Source of the DNA: DATAOG01 sp963753685
Lineage (GTDB): Bacteria > Pseudomonadota > Alphaproteobacteria > Geminicoccales > Geminicoccaceae
Reading direction: 5' to 3'
NCBI GenBank assembly: GCA_963753685.1
Contig: CAVWDE010000025.1
Coordinates: 148,209 to 212,208, forward strand
Length of the DNA: 64,000 bases
The position numbers and the translations under genes are program-made. Under the pieces are notes generated by a model. The model had not been told where the DNA came from, ran no database searches, and worked only from the letters and a program-made list of their open reading frames with translations. Shown one piece after another: positions 46,143 to 56,172 of this stretch (position 1 is its first letter; the number at the start of each line of letters is the position of its first letter).

Positions 46143-47258
46143 CTAGTGAGGCGAGTGGGCATAGTGGCGGGCGAGCGCATCGCCGCCGAAGTCGTTGGCC
46201 AAGTCGCGCCACACGGTATGGATGTGGTTCGCGCCGCGCTGGGTATTGTCGTATTCGATGAAGATCCGCTCGCCCTGTAGCCGATAGTAGTGCGGCTCGC
46301 CCCGCTCGGCGCTGCCCGCCCAGAGGAAGCTGAGGCGATCGAACTCGCGGTCGACCAGGCGCGCCTGCTGGTCGGCCAGCTGGTCGGGCAGACGCGCGAG
46401 ATAGCAGCCGAGCAGCTCGCGCAGGATCGAGGTCTGGCCGGCATCGAGCGCCCTGACCGGGATCCCCTTCGGCCCGGCGGTGAAGCTCAAGGCCTCGAGG
46501 TGAGCCTCCTTGAGGCCAAGCGCGCCTTCCATGTTCGCCTGCATGTCGGCCATGCGCTCGGCAAGCCGGCCTTCGAATCGTTGGCGAAAGATGTCGGTCA
46601 CCGGCAGCGGTCGGTGGCCGACCTCGAGCTTCGGGCGGTTGCTGCCGACGAGATCGGCAGGGGCGACCGCCGATACCAGCGCGCGCGCGCGCTTTTGCTC
46701 GTCGAGCGCCCGGAACAGCTCGCGGCCGAGATCCTCCGCAGCGGCGAGCGGGCGATGAAGATGCGGGCCCAGGAGCGGGCTGTCGGCGGGATCGGCGCCG
46801 AGAAAGTTCGGGGTCGACGCCACCACCTCGCCGCCGATGATGGTGTAGTGCAGCGACACATGGTGGCCGCCGAAGCGCCATCCCCAGGGAGCCTCGCTGC
46901 CCGGCTCGCCGAAGATCGTGATGTAGTAGAGCTGCGGGTCGCGACCCCGCTCGCGGCTGAAGTCGACCGACCAGCCTTCGAGCTGATCCAGGATGTTGTC
47001 GAGCCCCATGATCACCGCCACGGTCACGTAGCCGGGCGTGGACAGGCCGGTTGCGACCAGCCGATGGACGTTGCGATGCTGCACCCCGCCCATCGCGGCG
47101 AGCGGCAGGCCGCCGTGATCGGTCGGCGTGTAGAACCACAGGCGGCGCTCGTCCTCGTCGGGAAACGGCCGGCAGGCGATCCGGCGCTGTGCCTGATCCC
47201 ACAATTCGATCAGCATCGCCGCCGCCTCGGCCATGCGCCCCGCCACCATCGACGTCAT
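46143..47258 (-). CDS. DUF3500 domain-containing protein
   Basis: This 371-aa soluble protein matches the DUF3500 family: RLWFYTPTDHGGLPLAAMGGVQHRNVHRL near the start, then DPQLYYITIFGEPGSEAPWGWRFGGHHVSLHYTII and the C-terminal HYYRLQGERIFIEYDNTQRGANHIHTVWRD. Biochemical role is unknown; the conserved WGWRFxGHH and NTQxxxNHIHTxxRD motifs suggest a metal or active site. No signal peptide. It lies just after the cold-shock terminator and ends near a 16-bp repeat; not obviously tied to neighbours. Confidence 0.85.
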   Translation of the reverse strand: MTSMVAGRMAEAAAMLIELWDQAQRRIACRPFPDEDERRLWFYTPTDHGGLPLAAMGGVQHRNVHRLVATGLSTPGYVTVAVIMGLDNILDQLEGWSVDFSRERGRDPQLYYITIFGEPGSEAPWGWRFGGHHVSLHYTIIGGEVVASTPNFLGADPADSPLLGPHLHRPLAAAEDLGRELFRALDEQKRARALVSAVAPADLVGSNRPKLEVGHRPLPVTDIFRQRFEGRLAERMADMQANMEGALGLKEAHLEALSFTAGPKGIPVRALDAGQTSILRELLGCYLARLPDQLADQQARLVDREFDRLSFLWAGSAERGEPHYYRLQGERIFIEYDNTQRGANHIHTVWRDLANDFGGDALARHYAHSPH

Positions 47259-47350
47259 CGTCCCCTCCCCGCATGCAGGTCAAACACGAAAGCCCAGGAT
47301 CGCTCACGAGCCAAGCGTTGTCGACCTGGCACCGGCGGCGGACGCGTTGG

Positions 47351-47366
47351 GCGACTGATTTTTCCG
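47351..47366. repeat. 16-bp repeat shared with the phaA-fragment boundary
   Basis: GCGACTGATTTTTCCG here is identical to 45534-45549, which covers the stop codon and first downstream bases of the phaA fragment. In phaA itself the matching site (41073-41088) reads GCGACTGATCCGTCCG. An exact 16-mer pair in 64 kb could be chance, but its place at the fragment boundary makes it a candidate junction mark. Confidence 0.5.
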
Positions 47367-47394
47367 GATTTCAGCGAGCCCGGCGGACTGCGCC

Positions 47395-48039
47395 TCAGGG
47401 GCCGCCGAACGGCACTCCTGGAGGCGACGGGGCCGCGTCGGCAGCGCTCGACGGCGCCGCCAGGCCGCCGTGCAGCACGAGGTCGATCGCGGTCTCGGCG
47501 AGGCGCTCGCGGGCGACGCCGGGCGCGTTGATCAGGCCGCCCCGGATCATGCCGAGCAGCAGCGCCGGGGTGACCTCGAGATCGAGCGGCCGGAAGTCGC
47601 CGCTCGCCACCCCCCGCTCCAGCACCCGACGCAGGGCATCGAGGATCGGTCGCCGGCGGTTGCGGAAGGCCGCGCGCAAGCGGTGCGCGAGCCCGGGGTC
47701 GTCGCCGGCGATCAGGCGCAGCGGCTCGGTATGGCGGGCGAGCGTGTCGACCAGGGTGCGCATCATCAGCGCCAGGCTCGCGGTCGGCGGCAACGGTCGC
47801 GCCGCCACCTCCTCGAGGCCGAGCTGCAGCCGTTGCAGCACCTCGCCCAGGACCTCGAGGAACAGCTCTTCCTTGGAGCCGAAATAGCGATAGAGGGTGG
47901 GCTTGCCGACCCCGGCCGCGCGCGCCACCTCGTCCATCTGGACGGCGTCGTAGCCCGAGCTCCCGAACAGGCCGCTCGCGGCCTCGAGCATGCGCTGCCG
48001 GCGTTCCGCACGCCATGAAGGTTGCAACGATCGCGCCAT
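47395..48039 (-). CDS. TetR family transcriptional regulator
   Basis: This is a 214-aa regulator with a TetR N-terminal helix-turn-helix: RRQRMLEAASGLFGSSGYDAVQMDEVARAAGVGKPTLYRYFGSKEEL. The C-terminal ligand domain (residues 70-200) is of the efflux-regulator type. The gene diverges from an RND efflux pair (48144), so it most likely represses that pump; ligand unknown. It ends with a Pro/Gly-rich tail. Confidence 0.9.
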   Translation of the reverse strand: MARSLQPSWRAERRQRMLEAASGLFGSSGYDAVQMDEVARAAGVGKPTLYRYFGSKEELFLEVLGEVLQRLQLGLEEVAARPLPPTASLALMMRTLVDTLARHTEPLRLIAGDDPGLAHRLRAAFRNRRRPILDALRRVLERGVASGDFRPLDLEVTPALLLGMIRGGLINAPGVARERLAETAIDLVLHGGLAAPSSAADAAPSPPGVPFGGP

Positions 48040-48143
48040 TGAAACTTTAACCCATGAGTTCTATTTTGTCACGGCAGACTGAGGGAATCAAGGTCGGGCC
48101 GGCGGGGTGACGCCGCGCGACCGGTGACCCGCGCGGGGCTGGG
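48040..48143. promoter_or_regulatory. Divergent tetR/RND control region
   Basis: The 104-bp divergent region holds a less GC-rich block, 48039-48072. Within it AACT (48043-48046) and AGTT (48057-48060) form a short inverted repeat around TTAACCCATG that could be a TetR operator. The repeat is too short to be sure. Promoter boxes were not identified with confidence. Confidence 0.35.
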
Positions 48144-49313
48144 ATGGCCGGGATGAACAGGCGCCTTCTGTTGGCTCTCGGGGTGGTGCTGCTGGCGGCG
48201 GCCGGCCTCTGGTACGCCTGGTCCTTCGAAAGCTCGGGACCGGCGCAGGCGGCCCGCAGCGCGGGGCGGGAGGCGCGCGCTCTGCCCGTGCTCGCGGCCG
48301 AGGTCGTGACCAGGCCGATGCCGGTCGAGATCGCGACCATCGGCAATGTCCAGCCGATCGCGAGCGTCGCCGTCAAGCCGCGGATCGACGGCCAGATCGC
48401 CAAGGTTGCCGTCCAGGACGGCCAGGAGGTCAAGGCCGGCGACGTGCTGTTCCTGCTCGACAGCCGGCAGGCGCAGGCGGCGCTCGACCAGGCGCTCGCG
48501 ACCCTGGAGCGCGACCGCGCGCAGCTCGCCGGCGCCCAGCGCGAGCTCGACCGTCTGACCCCGCTTGGCCGCAAGGACTACGCCTCCAAACAGCAGCTCG
48601 ATGCCGCCCAGACCAACGTCGAGGCCGCCCAGGCGACGCTCAAGGCGGACCAGGCCGCGGTCGAGGGGGCCCAGGTCGAGCTCTCCTACACCACCATCCG
48701 GGCGCCGATCGATGGCCGCCTCGGGACGGTCGCCTTCAAGCTCGGCAATACGGTCCGCTCCGGCGATGCGGCGGCGCTGGTCACGCTCAACCAGCTGCGC
48801 CCGATCTACGTCGCGTTCTCGGTCGCGGAACGCCACCTCGCCGAACTGCAGCAGGCGATGGCGGCCGGCCCGCTGCCGGTCACGGCGACCATCCCGGGCG
48901 CTCAGGGCGTGGCGGCGAAGGGGCAGGTGAGCTACCTCGAGAACGCGATCAATTCCGAATCCGGCACTTTTTCGGTCAAGGCGACCTTCGCCAACCAGAA
49001 CGAGACGCTCTGGCCCGGGCAGTTCGTCAACGTCGTGGTCCAGCTCAGGGTCGAGCCCAATGCCCTGGTCATCCCCTCCCAGGCGGTCCAGCAGGGCCAG
49101 AACGGCGCCTACGTGTTCGTGATCAAGCCGGACGACACCGTCGATCTGCGCCCGGTCACGGTCGACCGCTCGATCGGCGACCAGACGGTGATCGCGAGCG
49201 GCGTCACCGCCGGCGAGCGGGTCGTCACCGACGGTCAGATGCGCCTCACCCCCGGCGCCAAGGTCGACGTCCAGAAGCCCGGTCCCGCCGACCAGCCGGA
49301 GCGCACGTCATGA
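48144..49313 (+). CDS. RND efflux periplasmic adaptor (MdtA-like membrane fusion protein)
   Basis: This 389-aa membrane-fusion protein has an N-terminal signal anchor (LLLALGVVLLAAAGLWYAW), a lipoyl/barrel-sandwich domain (GNVQPIASVAVKPRIDGQIAKVAVQDGQEV), an alpha-helical hairpin rich in Gln and Ala, the returning half YTTIRAPIDGRLG, a beta-barrel domain and the C-terminal MPD domain (VVTDGQMRLTPGAKVDV). It belongs to the MdtA/MexE-like group. Its stop overlaps the transporter start (ATGA). A TolC-like outer-membrane factor is not in the window. Confidence 0.93.
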   Translation: MAGMNRRLLLALGVVLLAAAGLWYAWSFESSGPAQAARSAGREARALPVLAAEVVTRPMPVEIATIGNVQPIASVAVKPRIDGQIAKVAVQDGQEVKAGDVLFLLDSRQAQAALDQALATLERDRAQLAGAQRELDRLTPLGRKDYASKQQLDAAQTNVEAAQATLKADQAAVEGAQVELSYTTIRAPIDGRLGTVAFKLGNTVRSGDAAALVTLNQLRPIYVAFSVAERHLAELQQAMAAGPLPVTATIPGAQGVAAKGQVSYLENAINSESGTFSVKATFANQNETLWPGQFVNVVVQLRVEPNALVIPSQAVQQGQNGAYVFVIKPDDTVDLRPVTVDRSIGDQTVIASGVTAGERVVTDGQMRLTPGAKVDVQKPGPADQPERTS

Positions 49314-52300
49314 CCCTGCCAGAGCTCTGCATCCGCCGGCCGGTCATGACCACGCTTTTGATGCTGTCGGTCCTCGGCGGCGGGCTGTTCGGCTACCGGC
49401 TGCTGCCGGTCGCGGCGCTGCCGCGGGTCGACTTCCCGACCATCCAGGTCACCGCCAACCTGCCCGGCGCCAGCCCGGAGACCATGGCGGCCTCGGTCGC
49501 GACCCCGCTCGAGCGCCAGTTCGCGACCATCGCCGGTATCTCGTCGATGACCTCGACCAGCGGCGAGGGCGAGACCCGGATCACGCTGCAGTTCGATCTC
49601 GGCCGCAACATCGACGGCGCGGCGCTCGACGTCCAGTCGGCGATCAGCACAGCCGCGCGCCGGCTGCCGACCGAGATGACCACGCCGCCCTCCTTCCGCA
49701 AGGTCAATCCGGCCAATTCCCCGGTCCTGTTCCTGGCGCTCAGCTCGCCGACCCTGCCGCTCTCGGAGGTCGACGAATACGCCGAGACGCTGCTCGCCCA
49801 GCGCGTCTCGAGCCTGAGCGGGGTCGCCCAGGTCCTGGTGTTCGGCGCGCAGAAATATGCGGTCCGCGTGCAGGTCGATCCGAACGCGCTGGCGGCCCGC
49901 GGCATCGGCCTCGACGAGATCGCCGCTGCGGTCGGCGCGGCCAACTCCAACACCCCGGTCGGCAACCTCCAGGGACCGCATCAGGGCGTGACCCTGGAGG
50001 CCTCCGGCCAGCTCACCACAGCGGCCCAGTACCGGCCGCTGATCGTCGCCTATCGCAACGGCCATCCGGTGCGCCTGGGCGACATCGCGACGGTCATCGA
50101 CAGCGTCGAGAACGACCAGGTGGCGAGCCGCTTCAACGGCACCCGCTCGATCGTGCTCGCGATCCAGCGCCAGCCCGACGCCAACACGGTCGACGTGGTC
50201 GACCGGGTCAAGAGCCTGGTGCCGGAGTTTCGTGCCCAGATGCCGGCCTCGGTCAATCTCGACGTGATCCTCGACCGCTCGCAGTCGATCCGCGCCTCGG
50301 TCGCCGAGGTCCAGTTCACGCTGGCGCTCGCGATCGGGCTGGTGGTGATGGTGATCTTCCTGTTCCTGCGTAGCCTGACCGCCACGATCATCCCGGCGCT
50401 GGCGCTGCCGATCTCGCTGGTCGGCACGTTCGCCGGCATGTACCTGCTCGGCTACAGCATCGACAATCTGTCCCTGCTCGCCCTGACGCTGTCGGTCGGC
50501 TTCGTGGTCGACGACGCGATCGTCATGCTCGAGAACATCGTCCGTCACGTCGAGAACGGCGAACGACCGATGCAGGCGGCGCTCCGGGGCTCGCGCGAGA
50601 TCGGCTTCACGATCATCTCGATCACGCTCTCGCTGGTCGCGGTGTTCATCCCGGTCTTGTTCATGGGCGGCATCGTGGGACGCGTGTTCCGCGAGTTCGC
50701 CGTGACCATCAGCATGACCATCCTGGTCTCGGGCTTCGTATCCCTGACGCTCACGCCCTTGCTCTGCAGCCGCCTCCTGCGCCCGGTCGAGCCGGGCCGG
50801 GTGGCGGCCCGCGAACACAAGTCGGGGCGCGGGTTCGATCGGGTCCGGCGGCTCTACGAGCGGACGCTCGGCGTGGCGCTCGGCCATCGCCGGGCGATGC
50901 TCGCGTTCACCCTTTTGACCCTGGTCGCCACCCTCTACCTCTACGACGCGGTCCCCAAGGGCTTCTTCCCGACCGAAGACACCGGCATGCTGATCGCCAC
51001 CACCGAGGCCGGGCAGGACATCTCGTTCGATGCGATGTCCGCCGCTCAGCGTCAGGCGGCCAAGATCATCCAGTCGGATCCGGCGGTCGAGGTGGTCAAC
51101 TCGACGGTCGGCGTCGGCGGGCTGAACAGCGCGATCAACTCCGGCCGCATGTTCATCGGCCTGACGCCACGCGATCAGCGCGACGACGTCGGGACCGTGA
51201 TCCAGCGCCTGCGCGCCAAGCTCGCGCACCTGCCGAGCCTGAACGTGTTCATGCAGCCGGTGCAGAACTTCCAGATCGGCGGCCGGGCCGCCAAGAGCCT
51301 CTATCAGTACACCCTGCAAGGCACCGACCTCGCCGAGCTGCAGCATCTGGCGCCCGAGGTCGAGAGCGGCATGCGCAAGCTGCCGGGCCTCCAGGACGTG
51401 ACCAGCGACCTCGAGCTCGACAAGCCCGAGGTGATGGTCGACATCAACCGCGACACGGCGGCCACGCTCGGCGTCAGCGTCGATGCGATCCGCAGCACGC
51501 TGTATTCGGCGTTCGGCACCCGCCAGATCTCGACCATCTACACCGCGACCAACGACTACCAGGTCATCCTCGAGGTCGATCCCAAGCACCAGCAGGATGC
51601 CAACGCGCTCGCCGACATCTACCTGCGCAGCAGCGGCGGGCAGCTGGTGCCGCTGAACGCGCTCGCGACCGTCCGGCGGATGGCGGGCCCGGTCACGGTC
51701 AGCCACCAGGGACAGCTGCCCGCAGTGACCCTGTCGTTCAACCTGGCGCCGGGGGTGTCGCTCAGCCAGGCGGTCACCGAGATCCAGGGCCTGGAGCGCG
51801 AGATGCGCCTGCCGGCGACCATCTCGACCGGGTTCCAGGGCACCGCCCAGCTGTTCCAGGACACGGCCGCCAACCAGGGCCTCTTGCTGCTGGCCGCGAT
51901 CTTCGTGATCTACGTCGTGCTCGGCATCCTGTACGAGAGCTTCGTGCACCCGATCACCATCCTCTCGGGCCTGCCGGCGGCCGGGCTCGGCGCGCTGATC
52001 GCCCTCAGGCTGTGCGGCATGGACCTGGACGTGATCGGGATCATCGGCATCGTGATGCTGATCGGCATCGTCAAGAAGAACGCGATCATGATGATCGACT
52101 TCGCGATCGAGCGCCAGCGGAGCACCGATGCGACCCCCGAGCAGGCGATCTTCGAGGCGTGCCTGCTGCGCTTCCGCCCGATCATGATGACCACCATGGC
52201 GGCGATCCTGGGTGCCTTGCCGATCGCGATCGGCTTTGGCGCCGGCTCCGAGCTCAGGCGGCCGCTGGGCGTCGCGGTGGTCGGCGGGCTCCTGTTCTCG

Positions 52301-52468
52301 CAGCTGCTGACGCTTTACATCACGCCGGTGATCTATCTCTATCTCGAGCAGGCCCGCGCCGGGTTCGCGCGCTGGCGCGGCCGCGAGCCGCAGGTCCTGG
52401 CGCCGGCCGAGGCGCCGATAAGGCTGCCCGGCACGACCGCCCAGCCGGCGATCCGCCGCGCCTCCTGA
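49310..52468 (+). CDS. RND efflux transporter permease (MdtB/MdtC-like)
   Basis: This is a 1052-aa HAE1-family RND pump: start MTLPELCIRRPVMTTLLML, first periplasmic loop, ALALPISLVGTFAGMYLLGYSIDNLSLLALTLSVGFVVDDAIVMLEN (helix 4 with the Asp-Asp pair used for proton relay), a second loop, and a C-terminal repeat (GIVMLIGIVKKNAIMMIDFA with the proton-relay Lys). Length and motifs match MdtB/MdtC-type drug exporters. It is coupled to the adaptor by an ATGA overlap. The drug cannot be told from sequence. Confidence 0.94.
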   Translation: MTLPELCIRRPVMTTLLMLSVLGGGLFGYRLLPVAALPRVDFPTIQVTANLPGASPETMAASVATPLERQFATIAGISSMTSTSGEGETRITLQFDLGRNIDGAALDVQSAISTAARRLPTEMTTPPSFRKVNPANSPVLFLALSSPTLPLSEVDEYAETLLAQRVSSLSGVAQVLVFGAQKYAVRVQVDPNALAARGIGLDEIAAAVGAANSNTPVGNLQGPHQGVTLEASGQLTTAAQYRPLIVAYRNGHPVRLGDIATVIDSVENDQVASRFNGTRSIVLAIQRQPDANTVDVVDRVKSLVPEFRAQMPASVNLDVILDRSQSIRASVAEVQFTLALAIGLVVMVIFLFLRSLTATIIPALALPISLVGTFAGMYLLGYSIDNLSLLALTLSVGFVVDDAIVMLENIVRHVENGERPMQAALRGSREIGFTIISITLSLVAVFIPVLFMGGIVGRVFREFAVTISMTILVSGFVSLTLTPLLCSRLLRPVEPGRVAAREHKSGRGFDRVRRLYERTLGVALGHRRAMLAFTLLTLVATLYLYDAVPKGFFPTEDTGMLIATTEAGQDISFDAMSAAQRQAAKIIQSDPAVEVVNSTVGVGGLNSAINSGRMFIGLTPRDQRDDVGTVIQRLRAKLAHLPSLNVFMQPVQNFQIGGRAAKSLYQYTLQGTDLAELQHLAPEVESGMRKLPGLQDVTSDLELDKPEVMVDINRDTAATLGVSVDAIRSTLYSAFGTRQISTIYTATNDYQVILEVDPKHQQDANALADIYLRSSGGQLVPLNALATVRRMAGPVTVSHQGQLPAVTLSFNLAPGVSLSQAVTEIQGLEREMRLPATISTGFQGTAQLFQDTAANQGLLLLAAIFVIYVVLGILYESFVHPITILSGLPAAGLGALIALRLCGMDLDVIGIIGIVMLIGIVKKNAIMMIDFAIERQRSTDATPEQAIFEACLLRFRPIMMTTMAAILGALPIAIGFGAGSELRRPLGVAVVGGLLFSQLLTLYITPVIYLYLEQARAGFARWRGREPQVLAPAEAPIRLPGTTAQPAIRRAS

Positions 52469-52625
52469 GCGCGCGCGGCGCCCGTCAGCCCTGGCCACCG
52501 ACGACGGCGCGGGCGTCGCCATGCGCGATGCCTGGGGATCGATTCCCGGAGCTTTGACGACCGGCAGCTGGCCGCCGAGCGGCGGCCGGCCGGGTGAGTC
52601 GAGCCGGTTCCCGTCCGGCGCGCGC

Positions 52626-55600
52626 TCAGCCGGGCCCCGGGGCGACGTCAGCGGGCTGCAGGCCCGAGGGCGGTGGCGGCGGATCCGACAGGCTGGCCCC
52701 CGCGGGGAGATGCCCCTCGAGCCACTTCAGCACAACCGGGTCCGGCAGCGTCCGGTCGCGGATGGTCTCGTAGTCCTTCGGCCAGACCGTCTTCATGGCC
52801 GCGAGAAGGATGTCGGTCGGCGCCTCGGCTGCGGTCGGGTCTTTGATGGCCTCGACGATCTCGGCGGTGGCCTGCCGGGGGTCGACCGGCAGCAGGGCCG
52901 CGATGGCGCCCGCCCAGGCGCTCGCTTCGTCGATCGACCCGGTCTTGGCGAGCGCGATCTTGGCCGCCGCCAGCGCCTTCGTGCGCTCGTCGGCGTCCGT
53001 CAGCGTCGTTGATCCGAGCGCCGCGAGCGCCCGCGCGATCGAGCCACGCACCAGATAGTCCCGAGTGCCCGACAACATCGCCAGAAGATCGTCGGCGGCG
53101 AGGCGGGGCTCGTCGAGGCGGGGCTCGTCCGAGGTCGGGGTCGGTTTCAGCGACGGTGCCAGCATCTCCAACAGACGCACCTGCGCCGCGCGCCGGTAGG
53201 GATTCGGTCTGGCGTCGGCGGGCGGCTGCGCCCTCCAGTCCGCGTCAAGGATCTTCAGGGTCGCTTCCGGCTGGGGTCCTTTCTGCCCGCGCTCCAGGTC
53301 CTGAAGGGCCTCCTGCAGCGCCACGTTGGCCTCAGTCAAAGCAGTTCGGCGAACGAGCGATCGGTGTGGCGGATCGAGGCCGGCGCCGGTCTGCTCGGGG
53401 ACCAGGACGTCTTCCGCGACGTAGGAAGCCAGGACTTTCGCATTCGCGCCCGGCCGTGCGAGCAGCGGCACTGCCGAGCGCACGAGCGCGGTGCGCTGCA
53501 GCGGTTCGTTCGGCAGCTCGAGCTGTGCCCCGAGCGCCCGGCCAAAGGTGGCGGCGATCGCTTCGTTGCCGGTGGCGGCGAGGGTCTCCACGACCTGCAT
53601 CAACGCCAGCAGGTAGGTATGGTCGCGGTCGGCCTTGTCGATGGCGGCACGCCTGATTGCCGCTGGGAGGTCGCTCAGCGCCTCCGCCTCCGGGCCGTCG
53701 AGCCCCGGCAGGAGGGCTGCGAGGGCGCGCGGCATCGCCTTGGCCGACCACGAATCCGTGTTTTGCCCGAGCAGGGGCACCAGGTAACGGACGGCCTGGA
53801 GGCGCTCCGAGGCGCTCAGGACGGGCGCCATCACCTCGATCGCGCGGCTGATCGCTTGATCGCGCCAGCCGGCGCTGGCAGTCGGGTCGGCCGAACCAAT
53901 GATCTCGCGAAGCCGATCGCGCGCCGGCCCGATCGCCGCCGGGTCGAGATTGGTGTCAAACGCTCCGACCGCTTCCACGAGCGCCCACAGACGTCGGCCG
54001 CTGAGCTCCTGTTCCTGGGCGAGACCGTTGATCGCGCGCGCGATGTTTTGCTTGGCCGCCTCGGTGACGGCCGGACCGACCCGCGGCGCCAGGGCGGCCA
54101 GGGCCCGGGTGTAAGTGATGAGCTCGAACGGATCGGCACCATTCGGGTCGAACTGGGCGCTCGCGACATGGGTGACGCTCTGCTCGACGATCTCGCGCGC
54201 TGCGTCCGGCCAGCGCAGTCCTACCGCGCGCGCGATCGGTGGAGGTCTGACGCCGAACTGGCGAAGCAGTTCGCGATTGTCGGCCAGCTGACGCACGAAC
54301 GCGACGCGCACCTTTTCATCCTGCCGCGTCAGTTCCCACAGGGTTTTGACGTCGTCTGGCCTGAGAGGATCACCCCACAGCCGCAGCCGGGGCCAGAACG
54401 ACGCTGCCTGAACCTCGATCGCCGCCGCGCGCGCCTGCCAGAAGCCCACGAACGCGGCCACGGCCGCCATCCCGGCGACCGCGGCCACCGCCGCCATCCA
54501 CCGCATGAGCCGGCGGCGTTCCCGGGCGAGGTTGGTCTGCTCCTGGAGTCGCGTCCGCAACGCCTGCTGCTCGAGCTCGTTCTGCAGCCGCAGCCGCTCC
54601 TCCTCCTGCCGGCGCGCCGCTGCCTCGAGCTCCTGCCGCTCCCGCAGCCGCTGCGCCTCAGCTTCTTCGCTGTCGGTAAGAAAGCTGATCGCGGCATTGA
54701 AATCGCCGCCGTAGCGCCGGGCCCAGAGCCGCGTTCGCTGCTCTTCGAAGAGCCAGTGCTGCGCGCGCGACAGCCCGAGTCCCGTGAGCAGGGTCCCCTT
54801 GCCCTCGCGCATGCGCTGCGCCGCCCGGCACAAGTCGCTGTAGACCTCGTACGACGCCTTTTCCCGCCGCACCCAAAGGTCCAGGGTATCCCACTGCCTG
54901 ATCAGGCTCTCGTGCATGATGTCGATCGAGGTCTCGTCGGTGACGCTTTGGCGGCTGGCGTAGATGAACGAGGCATCCTCGGCGCGGAACGCGTCGACGA
55001 TGCGCTGGACGACCTCGAGCGGGACCTGGGCCAGCCGGGCGACCGTCCCACAACGGGTGGGGCGCCGAAGGCGGTTGTCATGGTCCTCGACCTCAACCAT
55101 GCGCCGAAACATGACCTCCGCGACCTGGCGGTCCTGTGGCGACAAGCCGCCCAGGATCTTGTCGCCGTGGCGGGACAGCGCGTTCTTGGCGTTCGTGCTG
55201 TCCAGCTGCTCATACTCCGCCAGGCCGAGCGTGATGCCGGTGTCGGCCAGTCCTTCTCGTTGGCGCCTTTCCTCCTCCTGGATCCACATCCACAACAGCG
55301 TGTGCTGCAAGATCGGCAGTTGGTCCTCTTGAGATTTGATGTCCTCGACCAGTCGTTCAGCCAACTCCTTCTGGATGCTGCCGTTCCTGATCTCGGGAGG
55401 CTCGATGATCGCTTGACGAAGCTCAGTCTCTGTCATGCGCGGCAGCAGATAGTGCGTCTCATTCAGCGTCTCCGCCAGGCCGGTGAAGCGGGCGCAGTCG
55501 CCCAGATACTCCGAACGCATGGTCGTGACGACGTAGAGACCGGGCGGTTTATCGTTCACCACCGCGAGCAAGAGCTCGATCAGGCGGGCCCGCTCCCAGT

Positions 55601-56171
55601 CCTCTTCATCCGATTGGTACCGGAAGATCTCCTCGAACTGATCGACCACCAGGAGAAAGTTCTCATTGTCCTTGAGACCGCTTTGTGTGACTTCGGCCGC
55701 CAGACTCTGTTGGCTGGAAGCAAGAAAGACCCGGAGCCGGGCGACTTCGTCAGCAGGCAGCTCGCCATCCTCGCCGATCAGATCGGGACGTCGCGAGCGC
55801 AGAATGGTCTCGGCCAACGACCATAGCGGCGCCGCCCCCGGTCGCATCGCGCCGGTGCGCCACTGCACGCCCATCCGGCCATGCCGCCGCTCCAGGGTCG
55901 CGAGGACGCCAGCCCTGACAAACGAAGATTTGCCGCAGCCGGACGGCCCGATCACCGAAACGAAATGGGTGCGTGCCAGAATTGCCAGGACGTCCTCGAT
56001 CAACCGATCCCGCCCGCGGAAGATCGGCCACTCTTCCGTCGCGAACGGCCGCAGGCCGGGGTAGGGGCGCGGCGGCCGCAGCTGAGATCCCGCCTTTGGT
56101 TGCGCCGCGCGCGCGCCGGACCTCCAGGCCGCGGCTGGCAGCACCTCGGTTCGAACCGGCGCGCCGACCAT
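52626..56171 (-). CDS. nSTAND-type NTPase with coiled coil, TM helix and helical-repeat C-terminus
   Basis: This 1181-aa signal-transduction ATPase begins with the nSTAND1 hallmark YPGLRPFATEEWPIFRGRD, then Walker A GPSGCGKSS (75-83), Walker B LLVVDQFEE (173-181), LPILQHTLLWMW and the MHESLIRQW motif (419-427). Residues about 500-555 form a charged coiled coil, and 558-578 a transmembrane helix. The remaining 600 residues are alpha-helical and lack WD40 blades usual in this family; they look like HEAT/ARM-like repeats, presumably the sensor. It starts one base after the stop of the upstream TIR gene, so both form a single operon. The pairing suggests an immune STAND switch that activates a TIR effector. 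Confidence 0.82.
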   Translation of the reverse strand: MVGAPVRTEVLPAAAWRSGARAAQPKAGSQLRPPRPYPGLRPFATEEWPIFRGRDRLIEDVLAILARTHFVSVIGPSGCGKSSFVRAGVLATLERRHGRMGVQWRTGAMRPGAAPLWSLAETILRSRRPDLIGEDGELPADEVARLRVFLASSQQSLAAEVTQSGLKDNENFLLVVDQFEEIFRYQSDEEDWERARLIELLLAVVNDKPPGLYVVTTMRSEYLGDCARFTGLAETLNETHYLLPRMTETELRQAIIEPPEIRNGSIQKELAERLVEDIKSQEDQLPILQHTLLWMWIQEEERRQREGLADTGITLGLAEYEQLDSTNAKNALSRHGDKILGGLSPQDRQVAEVMFRRMVEVEDHDNRLRRPTRCGTVARLAQVPLEVVQRIVDAFRAEDASFIYASRQSVTDETSIDIMHESLIRQWDTLDLWVRREKASYEVYSDLCRAAQRMREGKGTLLTGLGLSRAQHWLFEEQRTRLWARRYGGDFNAAISFLTDSEEAEAQRLRERQELEAAARRQEEERLRLQNELEQQALRTRLQEQTNLARERRRLMRWMAAVAAVAGMAAVAAFVGFWQARAAAIEVQAASFWPRLRLWGDPLRPDDVKTLWELTRQDEKVRVAFVRQLADNRELLRQFGVRPPPIARAVGLRWPDAAREIVEQSVTHVASAQFDPNGADPFELITYTRALAALAPRVGPAVTEAAKQNIARAINGLAQEQELSGRRLWALVEAVGAFDTNLDPAAIGPARDRLREIIGSADPTASAGWRDQAISRAIEVMAPVLSASERLQAVRYLVPLLGQNTDSWSAKAMPRALAALLPGLDGPEAEALSDLPAAIRRAAIDKADRDHTYLLALMQVVETLAATGNEAIAATFGRALGAQLELPNEPLQRTALVRSAVPLLARPGANAKVLASYVAEDVLVPEQTGAGLDPPHRSLVRRTALTEANVALQEALQDLERGQKGPQPEATLKILDADWRAQPPADARPNPYRRAAQVRLLEMLAPSLKPTPTSDEPRLDEPRLAADDLLAMLSGTRDYLVRGSIARALAALGSTTLTDADERTKALAAAKIALAKTGSIDEASAWAGAIAALLPVDPRQATAEIVEAIKDPTAAEAPTDILLAAMKTVWPKDYETIRDRTLPDPVVLKWLEGHLPAGASLSDPPPPPSGLQPADVAPGPG

Positions 56172-56172
56172 G

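Noticed and set aside
49235..52522. A 1095-aa open frame antisense to the RND transporter
   Set aside because: The RND protein on the plus strand has all family motifs. The antisense frame encodes Asp/Arg/His-rich, repeat-like sequence typical of GC-rich antisense, so it is not a gene.
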